Of a DNA stretch of 5,087 bases, positions 1 to 3,739 are shown in pieces. The stretch is from Candidatus Aminicenantota bacterium. Lineage in GTDB: Bacteria; Acidobacteriota; Aminicenantia; UBA2199. The stretch is from assembly GCA_020355945.1 (NCBI GenBank), contig CP070627.1, positions 5,303,754 to 5,308,840 on the forward strand. The letters are read 5' to 3'. A model generated the notes under the pieces. It saw only the letters and a program-made list of their open reading frames with translations. It was not told the origin of the DNA and made no database searches. Both the position numbers and the translations under genes were made by a program. How positions within the stretch are numbered: the stretch's first letter is position 1; each line of letters starts with the position of its first letter.

Positions 1-1
1 T

Positions 2-35
2 ACGCCGAAGGCGTTTAAAATTTGTCCGCGGGACA
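2..35. repeat. Two small adjacent hairpins at the window edge
   Basis: ACGCC (2-6) pairs with GGCGT (10-14) across a GAA loop, and TGTCC (23-27) pairs with GGACA (31-35) around GCG. The first hairpin is followed by only two or three T before an A run, so it would be a poor terminator for a gene lying to the left. No coding sequence can be supported here. These may be the end of an intergenic repeat that begins outside the window. Confidence 0.35.
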
Positions 36-70
36 CCTCTCATGTTTTAATTTTCCGGGAAAAAATTTTT

Positions 71-165
71 GAATATCGAACAAGGAATAACGAATGAAGA
101 ATGATGAAGTTTATAAGCCCGCTTTCCTTCGACATTCGACATTCCTTGTTCATTATTCGATATTC
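71..165. repeat. Imperfect long inverted repeat built from GAAT/TCGAA words
   Basis: The left arm starts with GAATATCGAA (71-80), matched by TTCGATATTC (156-165). GAACAAGGAAT (78-88) is matched by ATTCCTTGTTC (141-151), and CGAATG (91-96) by CATTCG (133-138). The right arm carries about 7 extra bases between the first two words, so the stem would be bulged; the centre (97-132) is unpaired. It resembles the degenerate GAAT/TCGA-rich palindromic repeats scattered between genes in many anaerobe genomes (from memory, not searched). A 62-codon minus-strand reading frame across it is a by-product of the repeat. No transposase is nearby. Confidence 0.6.
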
Positions 166-190
166 CTTTTTGGTTCCGGCTTGTCCGGGC

Positions 191-213
191 TGGGGGACAG
201 GTATTTTATTTTT
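191..213. repeat. GGGACAGG-type short element
   Basis: A G-run followed by ACAGG (core GGGACAGG at 194-201) and then a T-rich tract. The same core, in the same orientation, occurs in the two 23-bp identical copies at 1631-1653 and 2355-2377. This copy is divergent after the core. It is probably a degenerate member of the same dispersed family. Confidence 0.35.
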
Positions 214-275
214 TCCATCATTTTTCAAAGAGAAAAGAAGAATAAAATTGGCATTTGATTTTTTTCTTCATTTGT

Positions 276-320
276 GGTAAGTTGATATCTTACCAAATCG
301 GTCTGTTAAACCCGATTTGG
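276..320 (+). promoter_or_regulatory. Two overlapping stem-loops upstream of the 345 gene
   Basis: GGTAAG (276-281) pairs with CTTACC (289-294), and CCAAATCGG (293-301) pairs perfectly with CCGATTTGG (312-320) around a 10-base loop. The two stems share the CC at 293-294, so they compete at their junction. The second stem ends 24 bases before the first ATG (345). There is no T tract, so it is not a classical terminator. It could be an operator dyad, an mRNA leader structure or a repeat remnant. The rest of 214-344 is AT-rich, with no convincing promoter. Confidence 0.45.
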
Positions 321-344
321 AGAATTTGTAAGGAATATAAAGCA

Positions 345-537
345 ATGTCTAAGTACCCAAAGATACTTGAAGCTGTCAACTGTGACTGCAGTAATTCAAT
401 CTAAGCATTGGCTGGTCATGTTTTCCTACGATGGTATCATGGAAAGTTGCTTTGTCGTCGAACGCCCGGAGCGGTATTTGAACAAACCCGGGTTTGAAGA
501 GATTGGGAAGCTAGAGGAGGTGGACGATGAGCTATAA
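345..537 (+). pseudogene. Small DUF2442-like gene split by a +1 frame change
   Basis: Frame one starts at ATG 345 after an AAGGA (330-334) and gives 19 residues beginning MSKYPKILEAV, which ends at UAA 402-404. If reading slips +1 at that stop (ATC T AAG), it continues without interruption from 403 to UAA 535-537 as KHWLVMFSYDG... and then ERYLNKPGFEEI, giving about 63 residues in all. The YPKILEAV opening and the later hydrophobic-F-x-x-G / L-x-K-P-x-F pattern recall small DUF2442 proteins, a family sometimes found beside toxin-antitoxin genes. The family call comes from memory of the pattern and is tentative. The second half alone could be read from ATG 418 (39 codons), but no Shine-Dalgarno sequence precedes that ATG. 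The 3' end overlaps the next gene by 11 bases, so the two are probably translationally coupled. A one-base indel (mutation or sequencing error) is more likely than programmed frameshifting. Confidence 0.45.
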
Positions 538-898
538 AAAAAGTTATAAAGAGTTAATTGCAGCTTATGAAGCGGATGTGCAATGCCCTGATGTGAGCGG
601 TATGGAGCATCTGGAAATGCTCATGACCCGCAGTGAAATTTCTAGAAATGAGCTGCATTTATCAGGTGAGGAACGAGAACGTATATTAAATGCGGATAGG
701 GTGCTTCTAGAAAATGCCAGGCAATTTTATGAATCTATCCAGGCTATCGCCGATTTGGACAGTTGGCGTCGTGATGAAAATGTACCTCCAACTCATTGGT
801 GGTGGTATCTGGATGTCATTGTGAAATTACCAATGCGTGTAGAAATGCCTTCCAAATCATCCCAGCGCAGCATTGATTTGTCTTCTCCTACTGTTTAA
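527..898 (+). CDS. Conserved-looking small protein of unknown function
   Basis: A 123-residue soluble protein, preceded by a strong AGGAGGT (515-521) with 5 bases to ATG 527. The start lies inside the end of the upstream small gene (11-base overlap), which suggests translational coupling. The chain is mostly helical and charged: an acidic N-terminal helix with YKELIAAYEADV, then LSGEERERILNADRVLLENA (about 45-64), then a distinctive block W80-R-R-D-E-N-V-P-P-T-H-W-W-W-Y-L-D (80-96). The last ~20 residues are polar and low in structure. There is no signal peptide or membrane segment. I do not recognise a characterised family. The tryptophan-rich block and clean codon usage suggest a real, conserved protein. 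With the small upstream gene and the nearby toxin-antitoxin operon, a second two-gene addiction-like module is conceivable but unproven. Confidence 0.75.
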   Translation: MSYKKSYKELIAAYEADVQCPDVSGMEHLEMLMTRSEISRNELHLSGEERERILNADRVLLENARQFYESIQAIADLDSWRRDENVPPTHWWWYLDVIVKLPMRVEMPSKSSQRSIDLSSPTV

Positions 899-925
899 TT
901 TAGCCTCATCAGGACAATAGCGTTT

Positions 926-1237
926 TTATTTCTTTTTGTACGTTTTTTCGCCTCTCTTTCTTAAGGCTAAAATCCACACAATTTTTCTGTCATCATCTAT
1001 ATCGTAAAGTACTCTATAGTCTCCAATTCTTATTCGATATTGCGCTGAAAATCGGTAAAATTGAATCGGCGGTTTGAGTTTTTTAAAGGGTTTCTCTCCA
1101 AAAGGACGGGGATTGACGGAAAGACTTTCGACTGATTCCATTATATCATCTTGAATTCTCGTTTGTGGAATTTTTAAGAGAAATTTATTGAATTTTTTCT
1201 CGATAGAATGGCTGGGGAACTTGACCCGGTATGTCAT
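926..1237 (-). CDS. Type II toxin, RelE/ParE family
   Basis: A 103-residue basic protein with the RelE/ParE fold pattern: an N-terminal strand (TYRVKFPSHSIEKKF), a helical hairpin (about 12-42) and PFGEKPFKKLK at 46-55. The diagnostic C-terminal sheet follows, with YRIRIGDYRVLYDIDDD (67-83), KIVWILALRKRGEKTY (85-100) and a lysine tail. RelE members cleave mRNA in the ribosomal A site and ParE members target gyrase. Basic residues in YRIRIGDYR and RKRGEKTY fit the RelE-type nuclease arm better, but sequence alone does not settle this. The start ATG overlaps the antitoxin stop by four bases (ATGA), so it is translated after the antitoxin from the same mRNA. Length is normal for the family and there is no sign of decay. 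The gene is convergent with 527-898, leaving only 27 bases between them. Confidence 0.88.
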   Translation of the reverse strand: MTYRVKFPSHSIEKKFNKFLLKIPQTRIQDDIMESVESLSVNPRPFGEKPFKKLKPPIQFYRFSAQYRIRIGDYRVLYDIDDDRKIVWILALRKRGEKTYKKK

Positions 1238-1530
1238 TTACGTTTACGCTTTGCCCGGATACTGTTAAAAAGATTAGAAACAGGTATACCTTCTGATCCT
1301 GCTTTTATGGCCTCCCTCCCTTCAGCAATAGTTTTTATGGTTTCTAAATCTGTAAGTTCATCGAGAATATCCAGCAATTCCAGCACGTCCGCATAAGGTA
1401 AGTTCACACTTACAGGGTTTCCTCTATCTGTAATTACTAAGAGGTTATTGAGAAGTTTTGCAGATAAATGTTCTTTCAAGTCCCTAACTCCAATGCGCTC
1501 AGCTTTCAATAAATCAACAGCAGTACTCAT
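1234..1530 (-). CDS. Type II antitoxin, Phd/YefM family
   Basis: A 98-residue antitoxin, first gene of the operon. The N-terminal half has the Phd/YefM DNA-binding and dimer fold: IGVRDLKEHLSAKLLN (13-28), then LVITDRGNPVSVNLPYADV (31-49), where the usual strand-turn-strand 'vt.rG.pvavl.p' pattern is plain. The C-terminal half (about 50-98) is a charged helix ending in a basic RAKRKRK tail. It would be the toxin-wrapping region, which is disordered until bound. A perfect ribosome binding site (AAAGGAGGT on the minus strand, 1539-1547) precedes the ATG. Members bind their cognate toxin and repress their own operon; here a dyad lies directly over the predicted transcription start. The four-base overlap with the downstream toxin gives the classic antitoxin-first order. 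Confidence 0.88.
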   Translation of the reverse strand: MSTAVDLLKAERIGVRDLKEHLSAKLLNNLLVITDRGNPVSVNLPYADVLELLDILDELTDLETIKTIAEGREAIKAGSEGIPVSNLFNSIRAKRKRK

Positions 1531-1556
1531 TTTTCAATACCTCCTTTAATATTTGT

Positions 1557-1578
1557 TGTAGTCACATTTATGTCTACA
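1557..1578. promoter_or_regulatory. Candidate antitoxin operator dyad
   Basis: TGTAGTCA (1557-1564) and TGTCTACA (1571-1578) form an inverted repeat with 7 of 8 matching positions and a 6-base spacer. The dyad sits just downstream of the -10 box of the toxin-antitoxin promoter, across the likely transcription start. This is the position expected for the autoregulatory operator of a Phd/YefM-type antitoxin. Confidence 0.55.
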
Positions 1579-1583
1579 TACAA

Positions 1584-1612
1584 AATATATAAAAAAACCT
1601 CTAAAATGTCAA
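1584..1612 (-). promoter_or_regulatory. Sigma-A promoter of the toxin-antitoxin operon
   Basis: Read on the minus strand this is TTGACA (1607-1612), a 17-base spacer and TATATT (1584-1589). The -35 is a perfect consensus and the -10 differs at one position. Transcription would start near 1577, leaving a short leader that contains the candidate operator and then the AAAGGAGGT of the antitoxin. This should be a strong promoter when not repressed. Confidence 0.85.
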
Positions 1613-1630
1613 CTTTTTTTCTTGTGAAAA

Positions 1631-1653
1631 AAAATGGGACAGGCAGAAAATAA
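1631..1653. repeat. 23-bp dispersed repeat, copy A
   Basis: Identical over 23 bases to 2355-2377 and containing the core TGGGACAGGCAGAAAA. It lies 19 bases upstream of the -35 box of the toxin-antitoxin promoter. The core also resembles the sequence at 194-201. No terminal inverted repeats or flanking duplication are seen. Confidence 0.6.
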
Positions 1654-1667
1654 CATTAAACTTTATA

Positions 1668-1687
1668 GCGTCACAACAAAGTGACGC
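1668..1687. promoter_or_regulatory. Upstream activator-type dyad 1
   Basis: GCGTCAC (1668-1674), six bases, GTGACGC (1681-1687): a perfect 7+6+7 dyad. Its half-sites match those of the two dyads that follow. Its centre lies about 184 bp upstream of the predicted start of the sigma-54 promoter at 1835-1850, within the usual range for enhancer-binding activators. It could also fold as an RNA hairpin. Confidence 0.6.
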
Positions 1688-1689
1688 TG

Positions 1690-1709
1690 GCGTCATAAAA
1701 AAATGACGG
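1690..1709. promoter_or_regulatory. Upstream activator-type dyad 2
   Basis: GCGTCATAAAAAAATGACGG: CGTCAT and ATGACG around six A, with the same 20-base geometry as dyad 1. Its centre is 22 bp (about two helical turns) from that of dyad 1, so two dimers could bind on the same face of the DNA. It is identical in all 20 bases to the dyad at 1745-1764. Confidence 0.6.
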
Positions 1710-1744
1710 CCCGAATCCCCATCAATCCTGGATTCTTCAGGGTA

Positions 1745-1764
1745 GCGTCATAAAAAAATGACGG
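1745..1764. promoter_or_regulatory. Upstream activator-type dyad 3
   Basis: An exact 20-base copy of dyad 2, with its centre 55 bp further on and about 107 bp upstream of the predicted sigma-54 transcription start. The sequence between copies 2 and 3 is not duplicated, although it contains its own weak inverted repeat (GAATCC 1713-1718, GGATTC 1730-1735). The 20-base identity therefore looks like conserved binding sites rather than a larger tandem duplication. Confidence 0.6.
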
Positions 1765-1834
1765 ACTACTCCCGGGATTCAAGGCGGATTTACTGAAAAG
1801 ACCTTTATATCAACGTTTTATAAGCATGCAAAAG

Positions 1835-1850
1835 TTGGCACATTTTTTGC
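1835..1850 (+). promoter_or_regulatory. Sigma-54 (-24/-12) promoter
   Basis: TTGGCACATTTTTTGC matches the RpoN consensus TTGGCAC-N5-TTGC. The GG (1837-1838) and GC (1849-1850) dinucleotides are separated by exactly ten bases. Transcription would begin near 1862, 13 bases before the AAAAGGAGGT (1874-1883) of the 39-codon ORF. Three equal dyads lie 107-184 bp upstream of that start, as expected for an enhancer-dependent promoter. No sigma-A promoter of similar quality is seen between 1660 and 1890. Confidence 0.75.
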
Positions 1851-1888
1851 CTTCATATTATTGATTAAATCATAAAAGGAGGTAAACG

Positions 1889-2008
1889 ATGCCAACTAAC
1901 ACCTGGACAAAAAAGTACATGCTAAGACCAGTGACACATTGCAGAAGCGGATGCGAAGCGCATGGCGCACAGCGCATAGCGCATAGCGCAGGAAGCAAGA
2001 CGCACTGA
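1889..2008 (+). CDS. 39-residue ORF behind the sigma-54 promoter
   Basis: A very strong AAAAGGAGGT ends 5 bases before ATG 1889, and the frame runs 39 codons to TGA 2006-2008. The product starts MPTNTWTKKYMLRPVTHCRS and then changes character: from about codon 24 it is encoded by five heptanucleotide repeats (1958-1992), giving a low-complexity AHGAQRIAHSAGS stretch. C18 and C22 are its only cysteines. I recognise no family. Because promoter and ribosome binding site are both so good, translation is likely. The peptide may be functional, or it may be the start of an older gene cut short by repeat expansion or insertion. The next gene starts 21 bases downstream with a weaker ribosome binding site, so this ORF may also act as a translated leader. 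Confidence 0.5.
   Translation: MPTNTWTKKYMLRPVTHCRSGCEAHGAQRIAHSAGSKTH
1958..1992. repeat. Heptanucleotide tandem repeat, five units
   Basis: Five consecutive 7-mers: GCGCATG, GCGCACA, GCGCATA, GCGCATA, GCGCAGG. The first five bases, GCGCA, are invariant. The array lies inside the 39-codon ORF. Since 7 is not a multiple of 3, gain or loss of a unit would change the reading frame and the position of the stop. Confidence 0.75.
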
Positions 2009-2029
2009 AGTATTGTTTGTGAGGCCTGT

Positions 2030-2332
2030 ATGAAAACAATAATCTATCTCTCTTTTGTTGCAGCATCCATTTCTTTTACCATAACTGAAACCAAAATTTT
2101 CAAACCTTTTCGAGAGTGGATGAAAAAGAAAAGTGCTTTCCTGGGCGATCTATTATCCTGCGGCTACTGCTTAGGGCACTGGGGGGCATTTGCATTAGTG
2201 GCTGTCTATCAACCCAGACTATTTGAATCATGGTGGCTGTTGGATTATTTCCTATCAGCAATCGTAATTGCCTGGTTCAGCGGCCTTCAATGGACGTTGA
2301 TGTGCCTGTTAATGGAAAAAGCAGGAAAGTAG
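2030..2332 (+). CDS. Small membrane protein, DUF1360-like
   Basis: A 100-residue protein with an N-terminal membrane helix (about 3-19), a basic amphipathic stretch (22-36, FKPFREWMKKK), then LLSCGYCLGHWGAF (41-54), and two further hydrophobic segments (about 50-60 and 69-94). The C44-x-x-C47 pair followed by L-G-H-W matches the conserved 'C.yClg.W' centre of DUF1360 proteins, small membrane proteins of unknown function found in Bacillus/Clostridium relatives and some phages (family call from pattern memory). The cysteine pair sits at the membrane edge and could bind metal or form a disulfide. ATG 2030 follows a modest GTGAGG (2019-2024). It is the last gene of the proposed sigma-54 transcription unit, 21 bases after the 39-codon ORF. 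No terminator is visible after the stop. Confidence 0.72.
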   Translation: MKTIIYLSFVAASISFTITETKIFKPFREWMKKKSAFLGDLLSCGYCLGHWGAFALVAVYQPRLFESWWLLDYFLSAIVIAWFSGLQWTLMCLLMEKAGK

Positions 2333-2354
2333 CCATAAGAAAAGAGAAAAGGAG

Positions 2355-2377
2355 AAAATGGGACAGGCAGAAAATAA
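2355..2377. repeat. 23-bp dispersed repeat, copy B
   Basis: Identical to 1631-1653 over 23 bases, in the same orientation, with unrelated flanks. It lies 10 bases upstream of the -35 region of the promoter for the 2512 gene. Both copies therefore abut promoters, although these point in opposite directions. Confidence 0.6.
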
Positions 2378-2387
2378 ATCAAACCAC

Positions 2388-2416
2388 TTGCTTTCTTAAA
2401 ATAGACATGATATAAT
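2388..2416 (+). promoter_or_regulatory. Sigma-A promoter, extended -10
   Basis: TTGCTT (2388-2393), a 17-base spacer and a perfect TATAAT (2411-2416) preceded by TGA, which makes an extended -10 (TGnTATAAT). The weak -35 is offset by the extended -10. Transcription would start near 2423, giving a leader of about 90 bases before ATG 2512. Confidence 0.75.
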
Positions 2417-2511
2417 GTTCCTTCAAAATGAGCGAAAAAGTGAAAAAAAAGAGATATTTGGATGGGTAGACAAAATTATAAAAAAATAAAATTGGAGTAA
2501 TAGGAGGAAAC

Positions 2512-2871
2512 ATGCCACGAGAAATCAAAGACACACAAACCTACAGGAGTAAATTACTTAAATTAATTCCCAGCGAAATTGTTGCAGCGTACATGGTTTT
2601 GCAAGGGATAATCCCGGAAGCAAGCGCTAAATGGGGGCTGGTTATCGTTTCACTGGTTCTCTTAATTATCACTCCCATTTATCTATGCAAATTCGAGAAC
2701 GTGAAAAAGACAGCACAAATTGCTTTCTCGACTTTCAGTTTTGTCATCTGGATCTATTCCCTTGGGGGGCCCTTTATTCATTGGGGTATACATAAACCAT
2801 GGATCGGTTCGATTGTGTTGGTGCTGTGGACATTGCTCATACCAATGTTTTTCAAAACCAACCCGGAGTAG
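2512..2871 (+). CDS. Small multi-pass membrane protein, unknown function
   Basis: A 119-residue protein with a clear AGGAGG (2502-2507) four bases before ATG. The first 15 residues are polar. KLLKLIPSEIVAAYMVLQGII (15-34) is an amphipathic or first membrane helix. Three stronger hydrophobic segments follow at about 42-59, 68-84 and 96-113, with basic residues between them (KFENVKK 60-66) and a short polar tail. The 'K-x-I-P-x-E-x-V-A-x-Y-x-x-x-Q-G' opening recurs, as I recall, in uncharacterised bacterial membrane proteins, but I cannot name a family. It has its own promoter and is probably monocistronic. No enzymatic motif, signal peptide cleavage site or cysteine cluster is visible. Confidence 0.75.
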   Translation: MPREIKDTQTYRSKLLKLIPSEIVAAYMVLQGIIPEASAKWGLVIVSLVLLIITPIYLCKFENVKKTAQIAFSTFSFVIWIYSLGGPFIHWGIHKPWIGSIVLVLWTLLIPMFFKTNPE

Positions 2872-2876
2872 ACACC

Positions 2877-2905
2877 TTGGGAAACATAATAATTAAGCTT
2901 ATATT
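2877..2905 (+). promoter_or_regulatory. Sigma-A promoter of the structured RNA
   Basis: TTGGGA (2877-2882), a 17-base spacer and TATATT (2900-2905). Transcription would start at about 2911-2913, exactly where the putative structured RNA begins. The promoter starts within ten bases of the end of the preceding membrane-protein gene and about 240 bases before the exonuclease start, so its first product is a long untranslated RNA. Confidence 0.6.
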
Positions 2906-2910
2906 CACCG

Positions 2911-3070
2911 CAGAGTCGTAAGCAGCCCGGATGAAAAAGGGGGCAATGCGTGCAGGAGCTAGAGGTGTGGATGCGTGTTTAGTAAACTGACTCAAAAGGG
3001 CAAATGCAAATAGGTGTTGAGGTGCTGACTGGCCGGGTATTGAAGTAAAGAGAAAAACCGGGAAAAGGGC
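2911..3070 (+). ncRNA. Putative structured RNA, raiA-motif-like
   Basis: There is no ORF here, yet the sequence has the look of a conserved RNA: purine-rich loops and several short complementary segments. GAGTC (2913-2917) can pair with GACTC (2989-2993). GCCC (2925-2928) can pair with GGGC (2941-2944). CTCAA (2991-2995) can pair with TTGAG (3017-3021). CCCGG (2926-2930) can pair with either CCGGG (3033-3037 or 3058-3062). Blocks such as GAGTCGTAAGC, ATGAAAAAGG and CTGACTGGCCGGGTATTGAA resemble what I remember of the raiA RNA motif, an abundant RNA of Firmicutes and Actinobacteria of about 200 bases. This is recall, not a covariance search. A sigma-A promoter places the start at the first conserved block. 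The 3' end is uncertain, and an RNA of another class or a long leader of the exonuclease gene is possible. Confidence 0.5.
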
Positions 3071-3094
3071 ACTTGATAATTAAGAGGCAGTAAG

Positions 3095-3123
3095 TAGTAG
3101 GTAGTAGGTAGTAGGGTAGTAGT
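3095..3123. repeat. Heptanucleotide tandem repeat TAGTAGG
   Basis: Three perfect TAGTAGG units (3095-3115), one extra G, and a fourth imperfect unit TAGTAGT (3117-3123). The array ends 8 bases before the AGAAGGT ribosome binding site (3132-3138) of the exonuclease gene. Unit gain or loss would alter leader length without touching the coding frame. Confidence 0.75.
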
Positions 3124-3143
3124 TAGTGGACAGAAGGTAATAA

Positions 3144-3701
3144 TTGGCTAAAAAGAAATTAGATCAGATCATTGTAATTGATGTAGAGGCCACCTGTTGG
3201 GAAGGTGAACCACCAGAAGGCCAGGAAAACGAGATCATTGAAATCGGTATCTGTCCCCTGGAGGTGGCAACCGGGAAGCGACTGGAAAAACGAAGTATTA
3301 TTGTCAAACCGGAACGATCGACGGTCAGTATTTTTTGCACACAGTTGACCTCTTTAACCCGGGAAGATGTAGAAAAAGGGATTTCTTTTAAGGAAGCTTG
3401 TTCGTTATTAAAAAGAGAATACCGGACAAAGCAGCGGGTATGGGCCAGTTATGGGGACTATGACAGGCGTCAATTTGAAAAGCAGTGTCTTTGCCGGGAT
3501 ATTGCTTATCCTTTTGGACCTACTCATATTAATGTCAAAAATCTTTTTGCTTTTGCTCATCAACTGCCCCGTGAAGTAGGCATGGCTGAAGCCCTTAAAA
3601 TCCTCGATCTTCCTTTAGAAGGTTTTCATCATCGCGGGGAAGACGATGCCTGGAATATTGCTGGTATTTTATCGGAATTATTGTTGAGATTACAAGTTTA
3701 A
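3144..3701 (+). CDS. 3'-5' exonuclease, DEDDh family (ERI-1/KapD-like)
   Basis: A 185-residue single-domain exonuclease. Motif ExoI is VIDVEATCW with catalytic D13 and E15. ExoII is WASYGDYDRRQF with D107. ExoIII is HHRGEDDAWNIAGIL with H163 and D168 (HxxxxD), so all four acidic residues and the histidine of the DEDDh class are present. The 'F-C-T-Q-L-T-S-L' segment (64-71) and 'YGDYD' are typical of the ERI-1/KapD branch, which removes nucleotides from RNA or DNA 3' ends with two metal ions. KapD is known in Bacillus as an inhibitor of sporulation entry. The start is TTG 3144: an in-frame TAA lies immediately upstream (3141-3143), AGAAGGT precedes at proper spacing, and no in-frame ATG occurs before the ExoI motif. 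The protein is cytosolic. It may be transcribed by read-through from the promoter at 2877; no closer promoter is evident. Confidence 0.88.
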   Translation: MAKKKLDQIIVIDVEATCWEGEPPEGQENEIIEIGICPLEVATGKRLEKRSIIVKPERSTVSIFCTQLTSLTREDVEKGISFKEACSLLKREYRTKQRVWASYGDYDRRQFEKQCLCRDIAYPFGPTHINVKNLFAFAHQLPREVGMAEALKILDLPLEGFHHRGEDDAWNIAGILSELLLRLQV

Positions 3702-3712
3702 AAAGGAGAAAC

Positions 3713-3739
3713 CACAGATTACACTGATTACACAGATTT
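3713..3739. repeat. Three 9-bp direct repeats between convergent genes
   Basis: CACAGATTA, CACTGATTA and CACAGATTT in tandem. They fill the gap between the exonuclease stop and the radical SAM stop codon and overlap that stop by two bases. The same CACAGATTACAC-type wording is a common intergenic repeat in many bacterial genomes (recalled, not searched). No hairpin terminator is present between the two convergent genes. Confidence 0.6.

Noticed and set aside
40..228. 62-codon minus-strand reading frame
   Set aside because: It lies across the inverted repeat and its residues simply repeat the GAAT/TCGA words; no ribosome binding site precedes it.
241..265. A second sigma-54 promoter beginning with TTGGCA
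   Set aside because: After the GG at -24 the required GC ten bases later is absent (TT instead).
418..537. Stand-alone 39-codon gene starting at ATG 418
   Set aside because: No Shine-Dalgarno sequence precedes 418 and the frame is open well upstream; the split-gene reading from ATG 345 fits better.
1208..1396. 62-codon plus-strand reading frame
   Set aside because: It is antisense to the toxin-antitoxin genes, which have clear family patterns, and its product is low-complexity serine-rich.
1668..1764. Reading the three dyads as a CRISPR-like array
   Set aside because: The 20-base units have unequal gaps (2 and 35 bases) and only two are identical, so there is no regular spacer pattern; activator sites explain the geometry better.
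2230..2415. 61-codon plus-strand reading frame overlapping the DUF1360-like gene
   Set aside because: It lies out of frame within the 3' part of a well-supported membrane-protein gene and runs into the 23-bp repeat and a promoter; no ribosome binding site.
2911..3070. RNase P RNA, SRP RNA, tmRNA or cyclic-di-GMP riboswitch
   Set aside because: The universally conserved blocks of these RNAs are not present; the weak resemblance is to the raiA motif only.
3702..3737. Bidirectional terminator between the convergent exonuclease and radical SAM genes
   Set aside because: The interval is a set of 9-bp direct repeats with no stem-loop.
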